64,000 nucleotides of DNA from Rhizopus arrhizus (lineage: Eukaryota > Mucoromycota > Mucoromycetes > Mucorales > Rhizopodaceae), in contig JAKZZE010000008.1 of assembly GCA_024220505.1 (NCBI GenBank), forward strand, positions 372,001 through 436,000. Direction: 5' to 3'. Each line of letters begins with the position of its first letter. The first letter of the stretch is position 1. The translations under genes were made by a program, and so were the position numbers. Positions 11,178 through 24,489 of this stretch are shown piece after piece. The notes below the pieces were generated by a model that was not told the origin of the DNA, made no database searches, and saw nothing but the letters and a program-made list of their open reading frames with translations.

Positions 11178-13784
11178 TATTATGCAAACAAACAATCCTT
11201 TTTTTCTCTCTCTCCTTTCTTTTTTTTTTTGTTTTGCAAAATTTCAGTGATGACGTATTTCGTGATACGAAACCCAACATTTACCCACAATGTGCTACCC
11301 ATTTATCTGATGGAATGGATCTCCATGCCTAACCAAATATTTATTAACCAAAACATGTAATCGTGTCTCATCCTGAAGAAAAAAAGTCATGATTTTGAAT
11401 GAAGTCCTCATGACCTCTGTTCAATCGATGCAGTTCAAAATGAATTGCTATGTCTATTTGACTTTTGAAACACAGTACATGAAGTTGTGCTTGGAAATTG
11501 ATGTTTTGTATAAACTAGACAATGAGATGCTCGATTCAATAGAGTGTATAGTTATTATGATTGAAGGTAAAAAAAAAAAAAATTGATTCTTATGAGTCAT
11601 ACTCAAATGATACTGAGCAATTCCAAGTTTCTTTTTTTTTTCACTCGAGTCAAGGAACTGTCAATCCAAAAAACACTTTATTTTTTTTCTGCAGAAAAGC
11701 AGCAGAAAGGAAGGGAAAAAAAGAGAGAGTGTGTGTGTGAAGAAAAGACGGATTGTGCTTTTAAAAAGATAGTGGCTATTCAAGCATTTCGATAGCATCA
11801 TGGAATAAAATGACATGTGTTTAGTAATAATCGATTTTAACTCTGAATGACTTGCAGTTAAATCAATTCATCAAGCAATCAATACATCTTCTTTTCTATT
11901 TCTCTTTGTTTCATTTGAAAGATTCAATATAATTCATGTTGTATCGTATGAACCACATAGGCAACAATTGTAAGACATTTGTGGTTTTAACCTTGCGTTA
12001 TTGTACAACCTGAATATAAACAACAGGCAAACAAAAGCATGCCAAATAGTATAAAAAGAAGAAATTAAAATTAGGTAATGTCAGTATGCCTTGTTGCCTT
12101 CTTTAGAAAGCCTATTTGAGTATCATTTACGTTTGCCATGTGCCCTTTTGAAATTGACATTGTCCATCATAAAAAGATGGTAGTTAATAGCAAACACCAT
12201 GTGTTGGAAAATCAAATTAAATAATTAGAAAAGAAAAAAAAAAAAAAAGTAAGCTGGTTTTGGTTGAACAGGCCACTAAATAAACAATAAAAGGTGAATT
12301 AATTATAAAGATTGATTGTAAGACTTAGATTACTGTTATCAACAAAATAAACTTTATAAAATATAGTTGTAATAGCTTATTTATTAATATATTTTATGCA
12401 AATCATTTCAAGATGAAGACAGAGTAACATTCAAATTAAACGCGCTTGTGTCAATTCAACATAAGCTAAAATTCATCATTCTATTTTGCACGTTGATATT
12501 ATATTTTTGCATAAAAAGAATTCATATTCTGAACAAGTTCAAAGGTCTAATATAAAAAAAAATGTCTCAGTTCTGGATTAATCACGACAATCGCAGTATT
12601 CTAAAACCAAAAATAGGTAAAGAAAGTATAAATAGAATCGAAATGATTGATGGAATTGCGTTCTATTTACCTCCCGAAAATTGTTTTCTGCAAAGGCCGA
12701 TCTATTATTGTCAAGAGAAACGTGGTTGAAGGTATCTGCTATGAATCCACTCATTGGCTCAAGACAAGTTTTTTGTTTGTTGAGATGATCAGCCTTCAAC
12801 AAAGAAAATGGTCTGTCACCTTATCACCTCTAAAGAACTGCTGTTTTTCATCTAAAAGCTTTGTCCTCTCATCATCCTCTATATTCTCCAGTAAAAGAAA
12901 GATGTACAAAGCGCTTCAAAGTTCTTTTGAATCATTTCTCTCATTTAAACTGCCTTGGCTTCACTTGTTTTCTTTATAACTAATTGAATCGACCATCAAA
13001 CACAATACATGTCAGCATAATTCTGTATTCTGTCTATAGACATATATTCATGGAAACAGATCTGGCTGGCAAACATTAGGTGAAGAAGAACTTGAAAAAA
13101 GAGACGGTATCCTAAAAATTAAGATACTGAAAGTATTCATCATGCATCTATCAAGATGATATCTGTCATTACAATATTTTGATAGACAATGAGGCAACTG
13201 CTTGTTGAATCGGAATAGCCCAGTTAAGCATATGATTAGAATGGTTATTACCTCTAATCCTTTGAAGATTTCAGTAACTAACTAGAGAATGTCAAGGCAG
13301 TGGCAATTTCTGTTATTTTATTCCATCATATAAACATGCTTGTATCGTGTTTTCTGGTGCTTCTTTGCTGGCAAGATCTCTCTTTTTTTTAAGAAAAAAA
13401 AAAAAAAAGACGCCACAAGCTTACATAAAACTCTGTAAAAGAAGTTGAAAATAAGATGCAGTTTTTTAAAAATCATAGCCGTGATTTGAATTCATTGCTA
13501 AAAGATATTACCAAAATCAAAAAGGAAATCACACAAGTCTTGTAATGCATACAAACCTACACAAAGCAATAAAGAAAATGAGGATATTAGAAATAGAATG
13601 GGTCAGGCACCAAACTTCTTGTGTATTGCGTTACCTGACCTTTTTTTTTTGCATTAATAACTGTGTGAGAGTGTCACATGTTTTTGTTTTTTTTTTTTTT
13701 TTTTCTTGAATCCTTTCTTGGTCTACATATTCCAATCCTTTTCTTTTCTCCCTTTTTTCTACCTTCTCTTTTGGATTGATAAAA
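11178..13784. other. 2.6 kb gene-poor interval with a weak coding-like patch
   Basis: The interval is AT-rich, with homopolymers near 11570-11582, 12230-12248, 13396-13408 and 13680-13702. The 12,580-12,985 patch reads better than its surroundings on the minus strand, with pieces such as PMSGFIADTFNHVSLDNN and DDERTKLLDEKQQFF. However, I could not join the pieces into one frame with credible splice sites, and no family is recognised. It may be a decayed gene. The rest shows nothing I can name. The last few hundred bases carry the promoter of the SCP2-domain gene. Confidence 0.35.
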
Positions 13785-14465
13785 ATGGTTAAACAAAAAG
13801 CACTTATTGCAAATCTTTTGTTGCCAGAAATTGAAAGACAGTTGGCAAAAGATGATTCCATTTGGCCAAATATCAAAGGTTTATACATCATTCAACTTAC
13901 AAAGAAAAAAAACCCTGTTGCTGTTTGGTAAAGAAAGGAAAAAAAGAAAATGTTTAAAGTGAATAATGAACTGTTGTACTGATTTAGGTATTTGCTTTTT
14001 CAAGGTTGATTTCTTATAAACAAATTTTACTGCATTTACGCGGTTATAACCAGCATTTAATTAGGAAATACAATTCAGCCTATTATCACAACTGAGAAGG
14101 AGATGATAAAAAGGGCAACCAAATTCAAAGTAAAGAAGGTCAAGATTCAAGTAGAAGATCATGATTTACTTAATTTCATAACTGGAGGGTGAATATACGC
14201 GTTTGAATGTACAGGATGATTGTGTATTTATCAATCATTCATAGTATGACAGGAGTTAAAGCATATGTAGCAGGAAGAATAAAAGTACGCGGAGACCTTG
14301 TATTGGCACAAAGACTCGAAGAAGTATTTGAAAAAGCAGGTGGCAGAGAAGTAAGCATTTTATTTGTTGTCATGTACTACATATATTCATTTTATTTAGC
14401 GTGCCATCGAATTTATGAAAAACAATGAAGCCTACTTTACCAAAACAAACACCAGCTCTCTTTGA
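13785..14465 (+). CDS. SCP2 sterol/lipid-binding domain protein
   Basis: SCP2 domains bind sterols and fatty acyl lipids in a hydrophobic tunnel, often in peroxisomes. The gene has five exons: 13785-13927, 13988-14004 (a 17-nt microexon), 14065-14188, 14245-14350 and 14400-14465, giving 151 aa. The spliced protein follows the family order: GLYIIQLTKKKNPVAVWY (compare GIFAFKV...WVVDV), then a strand of Lys/Val alternation, DHDLLNFITGG, and MTGVKAYVAGRIKVRGDL, which is the signature GK-(I/L)-K-(V/I)-x-G-(D/N). The helical end has an added tail (RAIEFMKNNEAYF). It ends in SSL, which is not a clear PTS1. The next gene starts 89 bp downstream on the same strand. Confidence 0.88.
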
Positions 14466-14554
14466 TTTTTATTCGTCAATAAAATACAAAGTATTTAAAC
14501 CGACGTTTTTTTTTTGTTTTTTTTTTCTTCTTCTTTTGTTTGCTCAAATCATAC

Positions 14555-17308
14555 ATGTTGCACGTTGGATATATTACACCTTACAGAATAATACTTTTAC
14601 TGTTAATAAAGAAATTCTCTCAATACCAATTCCCTGAAGCTATTGCTTATAAGTTTACTATGTACTTGACAAAAAACGTCTTGGTATATAAAAGCACATT
14701 AAAGAATAAGCAATAATGAGTTAAAACATTCCTACTTTTTTCTCTCTTTTTTTTTTTAGAATGAGAAATCATGTCAGCAAACTTGTTCAGAACCTAAATT
14801 GGATGACATTATTAGAGATGTTAAATCTTTTTCTGTAGATCAAGTAACGATCGAGTATGCCATTACAGAGATTATGGATAATGTAAGGAAAAAAAAAAGC
14901 AATCATATTCAATAAAATTGATTTTTTTGTTTTTGAAAAAAAGATAGAGGCTTTAAAAACACCAAGAGCATTGGAAAAGTTTCTTACAAGTAATATGAAA
15001 TTGCTTACGAAATAATAAGTTTCTTATGTTTTCTCTTTTTAGATCTCGCTTACTTGGTAGACAGAGAAGATATGGAGGTACAAAAAGGGGAAAAAAAAAA
15101 TTTCACTGCATAAAAAGCTAATCCATTTCTTTGGATAGGAAGAATATGACAATCAAATTCTTTTTGTAAAAAAAAAAAAAAAAAAAAACATAAAGTACGG
15201 TCTGATTATGATTAACTATCTGCTTGTATAGCAAAAAGAAAGCGTATTTGGCTTGTTTATAAGAAAAGCTCATAGTGAATTCCTCACTTTACCTGCAAAT
15301 CGGTTACATGACTTGTTTATGGCGTTCTCCGAATATTGCTCAAATTGTCCAAAAGATACCTTCTTGTTTGACTCTATGAGTCGTCAAGGTAGATGCCTTT
15401 TTTTTTTTTTGATAAGCATGCTCATTTATGCTCTTTACTTAAAGGTTGGATATCTGAACACAATATCAGTGAATTTCTTAGATCGCAAGCTGAAATGATT
15501 GAGAGTGGGTAAATCAAGCAAAGACTGAAAACAAGAACTAATAGACAACCCAATGTAGAGACTGGGAAAAGCGATATACATCCGAGTGTTTTACATACCT
15601 TTTTACGAAATATTGAACAACATGCATCTGGTATTCCTTATACTCATCAGGTCAAATATCTGAATTATGCTCGATCAAAAGAACACGTCAATTCGGTGTA
15701 TCATTTGCATGCATACTTTAATTCCTCTATCAACAAAGGAGTGTGAGTAAGGTGTTTTGAAATACCAAATATACTCAACTTTCTATCTTTTAGTGGGGTT
15801 CAGTATGCTTTGCTTAACCTTGGCATCTTGGAATATAAGTTTGGTCATTCTACAAGCGCGTTATTTGTAAAGAACGTCTTTTCTTTTTTTAATTTATAGC
15901 TTTAACCTCATTCTTTACAGGCCTTCAATGACGCTTTGACTGCTGCGAGGCAGAATAACGATGAATACTGTTTGCAAGAAATTCAATAGTAAAATGCAAG
16001 CGTCTATATAATGAATGCCTCAAATTAAAATTTACTTTACGTTAGCTGGATCAATGCATGTCGAAAGAATCATGCTTTTCACGACTACAGCGTATTTACA
16101 GACCACTATTTACATAACATGAAGGAGCTCAAGTATGCTCGTGATATGATTTGCAAGGTAATAAAGCATTCGACATTATCATCTCTTTTAACGCGTCTTG
16201 TACATAGGGAGGACCTAATCAGCATATTTTCAAAACACTTTATAAAACGTCTATTAACATTATCATGAAGGATATTGAAAACATGGACCGAGTACAAAAC
16301 CTTACTACAACTCTAGCATGGCTGCGCTGTGGTAAAGCATCCTGCTTACATGTTTTCATGTTTTTGTTTTTTTAATGTCAACAAATCATAGGCAACAGCG
16401 TTCTCGCCTCTTCATATTTGGAATTGGCTAAAAATTCAAATGATGGTCGTGTGGAAGATATAGAAAAAACAGTCTTGGTTAATGCTAAAATGGTACTGAC
16501 AAAAAAAAAAAAAAAAAAAAAAAGGGCACTTACAATACAATAGCTTGAATTTGCTGGAAAACCACAAATGGCTCTTGATTTAATAGATGTTTTTATCGCA
16601 AATTACCCAAGAGAGAGTGAGATGTTGCTAGATTGGAAGATGATACGATCAAGTTTATTGATGCAATCAAATAATAGAAAAAGGTATACATCATTTGCTT
16701 TTTTCGCATGAATAAGAGCTGAATGGCTACTGCAGGAAATACCTCGATCACAATGGCTTGCTACTTTATACCAAATTTCCTATAGATTCTGAACACTATT
16801 TGGATGGCATGCTCCGAACTGTCCAAGATTTATTGAACGTGAAAGAATATGAAAAGGCCCTTGCTATCATATGCCAAACTGAAACTTTCATTCGGAAAAA
16901 GGAAAAGGAGTCAAGATTGCCAGATATCCTTATTCTAAAAGCAAGTCTATACATGGTAGGTCTCTTTATATTATGATGCAAGTGACTAAAAAAAAAGAAA
17001 AACAGCATATGGGACATAATCAGGATGCTATTCCTATTCTTCAAGAAACCATGTCACAAAGCATCACAGCCAATGATGCAAAAAATTATTACACGGCTGT
17101 TATAAAATTGTCAGAGATTTATATCTGTTTGAATATGCCGGAATTAAGACAGAAAGCGATAACGATGCTTGAATGTATATTTCCAAAGGTCAGTAAATGA
17201 AAAGGGAAGGAGTGAGGGAGAAAGATTCATTCATATTTTACATAGGTCTTATTGATCAAGTCAAACACACTTAAAGCAGATATAGAAAGAACCTATGCTT
17301 TAGTTTAA
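14555..17308 (+). CDS. APC5: anaphase-promoting complex subunit 5 (APC5)
   Basis: APC5 is a TPR scaffold subunit of the APC/C, the ubiquitin ligase that drives the metaphase-anaphase step and mitotic exit. It has 17 exons: 14555-14683, 14760-14882, 14944-14989, 15043-15077, 15139-15165, 15232-15388, 15445-15508, 15545-15742, 15794-15866, 15921-15988, 16046-16157, 16208-16331, 16392-16492, 16544-16683, 16736-16955, 17006-17188 and 17246-17308. All phases agree, giving 620 aa (human 755). The start gives GYITPYRIILLLLI, like human WVTPYKIAVLVLL. Other matches are VFGLFIRKAHSEF, SEHNISEFLRSQAEMI and the TPR stretch VQYALLNLGILEYKFGH. One intron (15509-15544) is only 36 nt. It ends 144 bp from the Nup gene on the opposite strand. 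Confidence 0.93.
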
Positions 17309-17452
17309 CATATAATTCATATAGCACAATGAAAAATTTACAAAATAAACACCCATTTTTTTTACGCACATGACAATTATTTTTTTTTTTTTAAAAAAAA
17401 AAGATATTTAATATATAATACATAGACCTATTTAAGTATGTTGTATTACTTT

Positions 17453-20400
17453 TTATGATTCGAATAATTCTAATAAAACAGGGAATCGCTCGGTAAGGGG
17501 ATACAATTTACGTTTTTCATCAATCAATTGGTGATCCAACTCCTTTGCTACCACATTCGCATCCAAATCACCCGTATTCTTTAATACGTTCTGTATACGC
17601 GCTTGAAAACGACATGCATTCATGAGATTATCTAATTTTTGCGATAGCTGAGAAGTAGCATGGCTAGGTGTGTCTGGTTCTTGCTCGCCACACCTGCAAT
17701 TAATACGAGCATACGCCAGGTATTTCATACGCGATTCAAGTGTGATTTCGCTACTAGACAGTTCTGCTAAGCTTGCAAGACAACATGCTGATTTGTAAAA
17801 CTGAGATTTGCTTCGATAATATTGCCATAAAAATTCCAATGACGTACGCTCATCTTTAATCACTCTTGTAAAGAATGGTATCAAATATTCAGTGTCGACT
17901 AACAATAATTCATCCATCATGTTTTCTTGAATGTACCAATAGTAAAGCTGATAGTGAAACAGTGGGTCTTTGTTTTGAAGTGCCTCCTCAAAGACCTGCT
18001 TCACATACAAGGTTTTATCAGCAACCGGCGCGCGGTTCTCCAGGCTTGCATTAGGTAATAATAATAATTTGGCGTCTTTGAGGGTTTTAAATATAAAGTT
18101 GTAGGCTCTCGAACGGCTATCGAACAATTGCTTGCTTAAGTCATCAGCTTGGCAATCACTCTCAAAAACTGCAAGCGCATGTTGCTGAGGATCTAATTTT
18201 CGAGCACGGTCCAGCATGAGTTCAACAATACCGATATGGAAAGATTGCTGCAGGTAAAGAGCACATACGCGCTCAAGATGGGGCTCTGGGATTTTTTCTG
18301 ATGCTTGTTGGAATTGTAAAAGAGACTGTTTTAATAAATGTCTTCTTTCGTTCTCTAACTCTTCACAAAGTGCTTGTCGAATAAGTTCTACACCCTATAT
18401 AAACAATGATTAATCACATCATTTTTTGCTACCTAAACAATAAAAGACTTACTCTAAAGAAAAAGTATTCTCCGGGGCTAAAGAATATAGGACAACGACT
18501 CTGTAGATTATCCGTAACAGAGCTACCAGTGGTTGGGGAATTCACTGCTGTTTCATCAATCTTTGTAATTACAAGCTCATGGCAAAATTCACGGCCTTCA
18601 GGAGATGTAAGCATCATCTTTACATCAATATCCTTTATCAAACTGGGTTTGTCAACTGACATGCTAAAAAGACTTGTTAAAATATCTTCTTTTTAAACTT
18701 TTTCTTTCTTACTATCGTTGTATATGATTTCCTGTGTATGCATCCAAAAGGAAAACTGCGAACTCAGTTGAATCAATACATTGTAAAAGGAACAGATAAA
18801 GTTCGTGCATAGATTTTTGTTCATCTAAATAGAGAGAAAGCATACTTGAATCAAGTGATCGAAAGCGAGCATCCGAAATATGAGCTGGATCATGAAAGCC
18901 TCTGTGCCTAAATTCAGAATATGAGCATTTGATGCAACAGCATATGCTTGATCTACTTACATGTCCATGAATGTCTTTAATTTATTTAACTTTTGTTTAG
19001 CTACCGTAAAGGGAACAGAAGCTTCGTTGCTGCAACTAACATAAGTTTTTCCATCCTTACTATTTTACATCCTCCTCGTTAACAATTCAAAGAATAAAGC
19101 ACTAGTTTTTATCTTACCTTGGAACAAATAACTTTAAAGACCAAACAGGTCCCAAAAGTCTAGATAAATACAAAGCAAAACCATCATGCTTTCCACTATA
19201 TGTTATTCCAGTCACAGTATTAGCTCGTCCCAAATAATTTCCTGGTGTTTGATTAGGCTTGGCTGCAGAAGGCGCCCCACCATATTCAAAAAATATTTGG
19301 GTTGCTGTTTCGGCTACTTGCTTATCGCCACTATCACAAATGATTGACAAGCACATTGCACAGGCCTCCGATACACCAAACTCTTCAAAGAAAGCAATCA
19401 TTTCTTTTTTGCGCTCTTTGTTAGATGGATGGTATTGTCGTACGAAACGTTCAAGCATATCTACAGGTCTCAACTTGCTATAGACACACAGGGAGTTGGT
19501 AGATGCGGCTAAAAATCGCCTTTGTGGGTCTGAAAGTTGTTGTGAAAGTTCTCTTTGCTTTGTTCCGTTTGCAATTTCTTCAATTACTGCAAATCTATAT
19601 TCCGTGCTTTTGGAAGCTGCTGTCTCAATAAATGGTACACTGTTGGCGCTCTAAAATATAAAAAATAAGTAAAGTCAAATAAAAAAAAGGTAGTTGACTC
19701 TTTACAGCATAGCTATAGCTCAATGTACTTGATTGTTTGTCCGGCTGTGCTGAAGCAAGGGCAGTGATATAAATATCATCATGTTCTTCATTGGCTTTGG
19801 TTGATATGCAAGTTCCTCGACTGTAAAATGTTGTGTGATAACGAGGCCTAGGGCCTTCTAGATTTAAGTTGATTTCCGGTGGAGGAAGTCGGACGTGAGC
19901 CAATTCTAAAGTAGTTGGTGTATCATTCTGCATGTTGTCCATAGAAAATGGTCGGAGAGCATTTGGATGACCAGTGAAAAAAAGTCGAAAGCCACCTGCT
20001 GTCATGGCCATCAAACATATTTTTCGAGATTCCTCTTTTGAAATGACGTGAAGTGAAGTAATTATAAATTCCTCTCGATTGTAGATTCTTTGCTGCTGGC
20101 GGCACATTTGTTGTACATGATCAATAATAGTCTTATGTTTCAAGATCGAGCTATAGCCATAACCAGCAATGTTAACCACCTAAAAAAAAGTGAATATATT
20201 TTTAAAAATGACTTTTTCTCCATTTCTACCTCAACATTCGAATTAAATGTAAGAATGTAAAGTAGTTTACGTTCATTATCAACGTATACATTCTTCACAT
20301 TAGCTTCCGTTTTAACTCTAAATGGTGTAGGCAAGAATCGGTTGATCATTTTTTGAGTTCTGCAAATCAATTCCCCTGAACCATTCGACCACTTTGTTGA

Positions 20401-21361
20401 AGACTATTAAATAGAATAAGTTATCATTTTCGCTTTTTTTTTTTCGTATCTTCAATTTCATTACTGTATAAGTCAATTCGTATACATCGCCGGTGACATT
20501 GCTTTGATCCATTGTTGGATGTCCTACTAAAAACAATCTTCCATCGTCTGTACCAATAATTGAGCTCATAGTAATGTCATCACTGGGGACAGCTAAATTG
20601 ACAGCTATCATTGTTAAAATGGATTGCTCTCCTAATTGTGTTGGTTTTGTCAAACTCAAGCCGATAGGGATAATTTGTAAAGCAGTTGCAACAATTAAAA
20701 GATACTCAATGTGTGTGTCAAATGCGCCTAGAACAAACTTGTTTAATTCGGCCAAATTACTTATATACTGCCTATGTTTTACCTGCTTTGGGTTTTACAA
20801 TACCAACCGAACAAATGAGTTGATCTTGATCAGCATATTCACTAATGTCGCCTCTAAAATGTTTTATAAGTATCATTCAATCGTTTTTGAAGATGTTCTT
20901 ATTACCCAGTCGTATAGTCCCAAATATATAAACGATTATCAAGACTCATCCAAGCTCTTCCAACTTCTTTCAGTATTCCAACAAAAACTCGACTACGAGT
21001 TACTATAAAGCAAAAGTAAATATTTTATTTGTGTTTTTATACAGAATCTTTTTCTTACCATCGGTTTTTGATCTAATATAAGGTGGTATTTGCATTTCGT
21101 TTGCTACAACAAGTTCATTTTTCAAACTATCAAAAGGTGTTGTATAAGAATCCGATGTCCCTGCAGCTGTTTTTTATTTTCGTGTTTATAATTAGCATCA
21201 AAATAAAAAACGCGTTTAGTAGTTTTCTTACAAACTAATAAATCGGCAAGGTCAGGAAATTCAAGTTCCTGTGTTATAGTTTTATCTAATGCTTTTCCAG
21301 TCATCAACACATTATTTAGATCACTTATTGGCACTTTATCTCCCGGTGGATTGGTGCTCAT
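17453..21361 (-). CDS. nucleoporin Nup155/Nup170 family, C-terminally short
   Basis: This is an inner-ring scaffold nucleoporin: an N-terminal beta-propeller followed by an alpha-helical stack. Twelve exons in transcript order: 21361-21232, 21166-21059, 21002-20906, 20853-20783, 20727-20465, 20403-20230, 20179-19706, 19650-19118, 19059-18961, 18907-18713, 18663-18453 and 18394-17453, with all phases consistent, giving 1,098 aa. Matches to Nup155 include ELEFPDLADLL, GIVKPKAG, ELAHVRLPPPEI, LRPVDMLERFV, TGITYSGKHDGFALYLSRL and SSSEITLESRMKYLAYA. Human Nup155 has 1,391 aa and continues about 200 residues past the point where this one stops (LLELFES). Only about 145 bp separate its stop from APC5, so no further exon fits. 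Confidence 0.93.
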
Positions 21362-22067
21362 TTTATTTGTTTATTCTGTTTGTTGAGGAACGAAAAGAAA
21401 TAAAAGGGACAAATATCTAGTAAATTTTGAAAGATGTGTAAAAAAAAAAAAAAAAAACCCCATTATTTCTCAGCTGAAATGACGAAAAAATCAGTCACGC
21501 CACTTACTGTATTTTTGGTTCATATTCTGTAACAGAAAGTAAATATTCTTGTTTGAATGGAAGCTTAAAGCCGACAGCTTTTCAGATTGCAGATACCAGT
21601 ACCTTTTATTTGTATAGGTCTATTATCTGGCGCGTGACTCTTAAAATTGTTTCACAGTATCAAATGATACGGGTTCAGTTAAATTTCAGGGCTTAATCAA
21701 TGTCATCTTTCATTTGTTTCAATATCAAATTAGTTTAAACGTAAATTCTGCATTGATATTTCTCATGACTCGAATATACCAGAAAAACCACATGTATGAT
21801 TGTGTTATGTAATCCATTCGGCATCATTTTCAGGAAGCAAAACACGATTGCTCAAAATATGAAGCAATTACAATGGCAAATTCATTTGAGCTATGCATTT
21901 ATGGCTTATGATTTAAACTGCTGCTAAAGGATATAGTCTATTGCTGATCTTTTGATGTTTATCTATATTATATAGACAAGACTACCCGCAAATTAAAAAG
22001 GAAAAAGTAAAAGTGTTGTCGTTTTATTCTTTTGTACAAAATATTCTAAACACAAGTGTTCGCGCGA
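21362..22067. other. intergenic between carnitine acetyltransferase 3' end and Nup promoter
   Basis: This AT-rich stretch has an A tract near 21442-21457. It lies between two minus-strand genes, so it should carry the 3' end of the transferase transcript and the promoter of the nucleoporin gene. No coding or repeat structure was recognised. Confidence 0.4.
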
Positions 22068-24078
22068 TTATAGCTTAGCTTGTGCAGGGAGTTCAGTCAA
22101 TAATACATCACGCATATCATTGCAAGCTTCTTCTAATGCTTGTTTAAAATGGTGTGTACCGTTAATGTATTTTTTGCCATGCACCTCAAGATCTTTTACG
22201 CTGGCAATGTTGAATTGGAGAGCGTTATTTTTGATCATATATGCAACGCCAAAACCATCATCAACAACTTGTCCCCAGCCATAGCCATCAAAATGTTCAG
22301 AGGATAGTTGAGAGGTAGATAAATACCAGTGAGAAGAATAAGAGTAGGCATAGTCTGTAAATAACGCTGGCTTTTCTTCACCCTCTTTCAAGCTATTCTT
22401 TAAACCAAACAAATGACGATCAACGCCACGACCATTAACAGCGGCAGCCATGTACTGACCCTGAGCCTTCAAGGCTGCACGTAATTTGACTATCTTTTCT
22501 TCTGTTTTGATTGAGTGATCTTCCATCGCTTTTACAAATGCAATAGACTCATCAGATACAGAGCGACATGTTTCAGTACGACCACGTTGGAACTTTCGTG
22601 TTTGACCAGATTCATAAGTTGGGCGAGAAGTACCAAACATCTTGTAATAAGCAAGTTGAATAGCCATCTGAGCAAAACCATCAGGAGAACATTTGAACTT
22701 CTTGATCAAATTTTTGCCAAAGGCATTGTATGTGAGTACAGTCATTTCGTGTTTGTTGATCAATTGCTCGAAATCCTTTTCGGCTGTTTCAATGGCCTTT
22801 TCAACATTGGGATTCAAAACAAACTGAAGTTGCACAGGTTGGGGAATACTGCTGCGTACTTGTTCAGAGCCATGCTTAATTAAGTTTCTAGCAAGTCTAT
22901 GTAAGAGGTGTCAGTGTCATCTATATATAATTTACTCATCCTTTTCAACAAATTACCCATCACAAACATATTCATTTAAGCGACAGGTAGCTGTACCATC
23001 CATGCAGGAATGTTCTCCCATAAAGCCAGCTTTACCGTTTTCAAATACGATAAACTGGAGTGATTTATCAAAATAACGATTGCGTCCATCACCATGCCAA
23101 CAAGCACGGACCAGTTCATCTCTTGTAAAAGGACTTGAATCGTCAAGACAGACAACAAAAGAAGAACTTTCGATTTTATCAATAATTTGTTTATTAGTAG
23201 GGTTGGCTGCCAGCAATTCATCGCGATACTATTTATAGAACATGTTAATAGGTTGTACACATTATTTAAAAAAGAAACTTACATCACACCATTTATCACG
23301 ATTTTCAGAAGTGAGTACACCTACAGGAATACCCTTGATATCTCCCGCATCATTGATGACACGTTGGAACTGCTGTTCAAGTTCCTTGGTACTTAATTGT
23401 TTACCATTATAAACAGTATCAACAAAGTAAAACTTGTTCTTGCGAATGACAATAATATGAGTGTTCTTGAAAGGGTCAAATGTTCCCTTCAAGTCGCTTG
23501 GCTTGTGGGCAATACGGCAGTTATTGAACATATACTTGTAGGAATCCATACACATAGGTTCACCTTTAGCATACTCAGGCTCCAATGTCTTTTCAACAAC
23601 CATTTTTTTGAATTCAAGGGCAGCGGTTGTAATGGCAGCAGCACGTTGAGCAGGTGCTTTGCGTAATTTGTCATCCTTGTAAGCAAAGAAGTAGCTAACA
23701 TAAACTACAACTGGGTCACGGTAGCCCATGTAAGCTTGATCTAACCACCAATCTTCCATCCAGTTTACAACATTAGGGTTATTAGCACGAGCAACAAGAC
23801 GTCTTTGTAATTCATGTCCTAAGCCTCCAGGGGCTATAAATTGCTTCACAGCCTCCTCAGTGCGCTTGTATTCTTCGTCTGTCAAAAGAGGTCGAACTGT
23901 CTTCAAATACTTGGGGAGAGTTTCTTGTAATTCAGGAACAGGTAACTTGGGGAGATTAGTTTGATAACGAAGCATAGGTCCAGCTGCTTTAGGATCAACA
24001 GGAGTCTTTGGTGTCTGAGATAGATATGAGTTCTTTTTTTTTCTCCTAGTGAATAAATATACTTACATGAGCAGGCAT
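22068..24078 (-). CDS. carnitine O-acetyltransferase with peroxisomal signal
   Basis: The enzyme swaps acetyl groups between CoA and carnitine, letting acetyl units leave peroxisomes or enter mitochondria; fungi need it for growth on fatty acids or acetate. Exons, in transcript order, are 24078-24067 (12 nt, MPAH), 24014-23283, 23228-22957 and 22896-22068, giving 614 aa. Family features include the N-terminal LPKLPVPELQETLPKYL, WWLDQAYMGYRDPV, the catalytic His in FMGEHSCMDGTA, and the C-terminal substrate region with YSSHWYLSTSQLSSEHFDGYGWG. The last three residues are AKL, a good type-1 peroxisomal signal. No mitochondrial leader is visible in this form. It is divergent from the ketopantoate reductase-like gene. 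Confidence 0.95.
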
Positions 24079-24489
24079 CTTTTCTTTGATAAAAAAAAAG
24101 AGAGAGAGAAAATCGAAAAAGAAATTATTAATATTTTTTCTCTGCTTTGTTTACCCCACAACTTATGTTACACAAGCAGAAGGATATTTGTAAACTTAAA
24201 CACCAAATAGGGCGATGATATTGTAATTAAATGACTAAAGTTCAATAAGCCGTTCCACAAAGCATTAATGATTACATACATTGCTTTGATCTCTATGATT
24301 ATGCTGATGGATCCTTTGTTCAGAAATTATTCAAAATCTCTTTAATGTTTATTTACATAGCTAAGCAAGTAAGCGTTACAAGACGAAATCAATCTTAAAT
24401 GGTTAGCTTTGAATATTTAACCCAGTTTCATTTTCCCATATAAATGGCTATTTCTTTTTCCGCTTAAATTAGTTTTTTTCCCTCAAAAA
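24079..24489. promoter_or_regulatory. shared divergent promoter region
   Basis: These 411 bp lie between the divergently transcribed carnitine acetyltransferase and ketopantoate reductase-like genes, and so must hold both promoters. A GA-rich tract (24100-24112) is the leader of the transferase, and a T-rich tract precedes the reductase start at 24490. No specific factor site is claimed. Confidence 0.45.

Noticed and set aside
10891..11280. Longer unspliced N-terminus for stomatin-like protein 2 from 11280
   Set aside because: It reads through lysine homopolymers; removing the 62-nt intron gives a clean mitochondrial leader instead.
12578..12985. Possible spliced gene on the minus strand
   Set aside because: Several protein-like pieces are visible, but no set of splice sites joined them in frame; kept only as a note.
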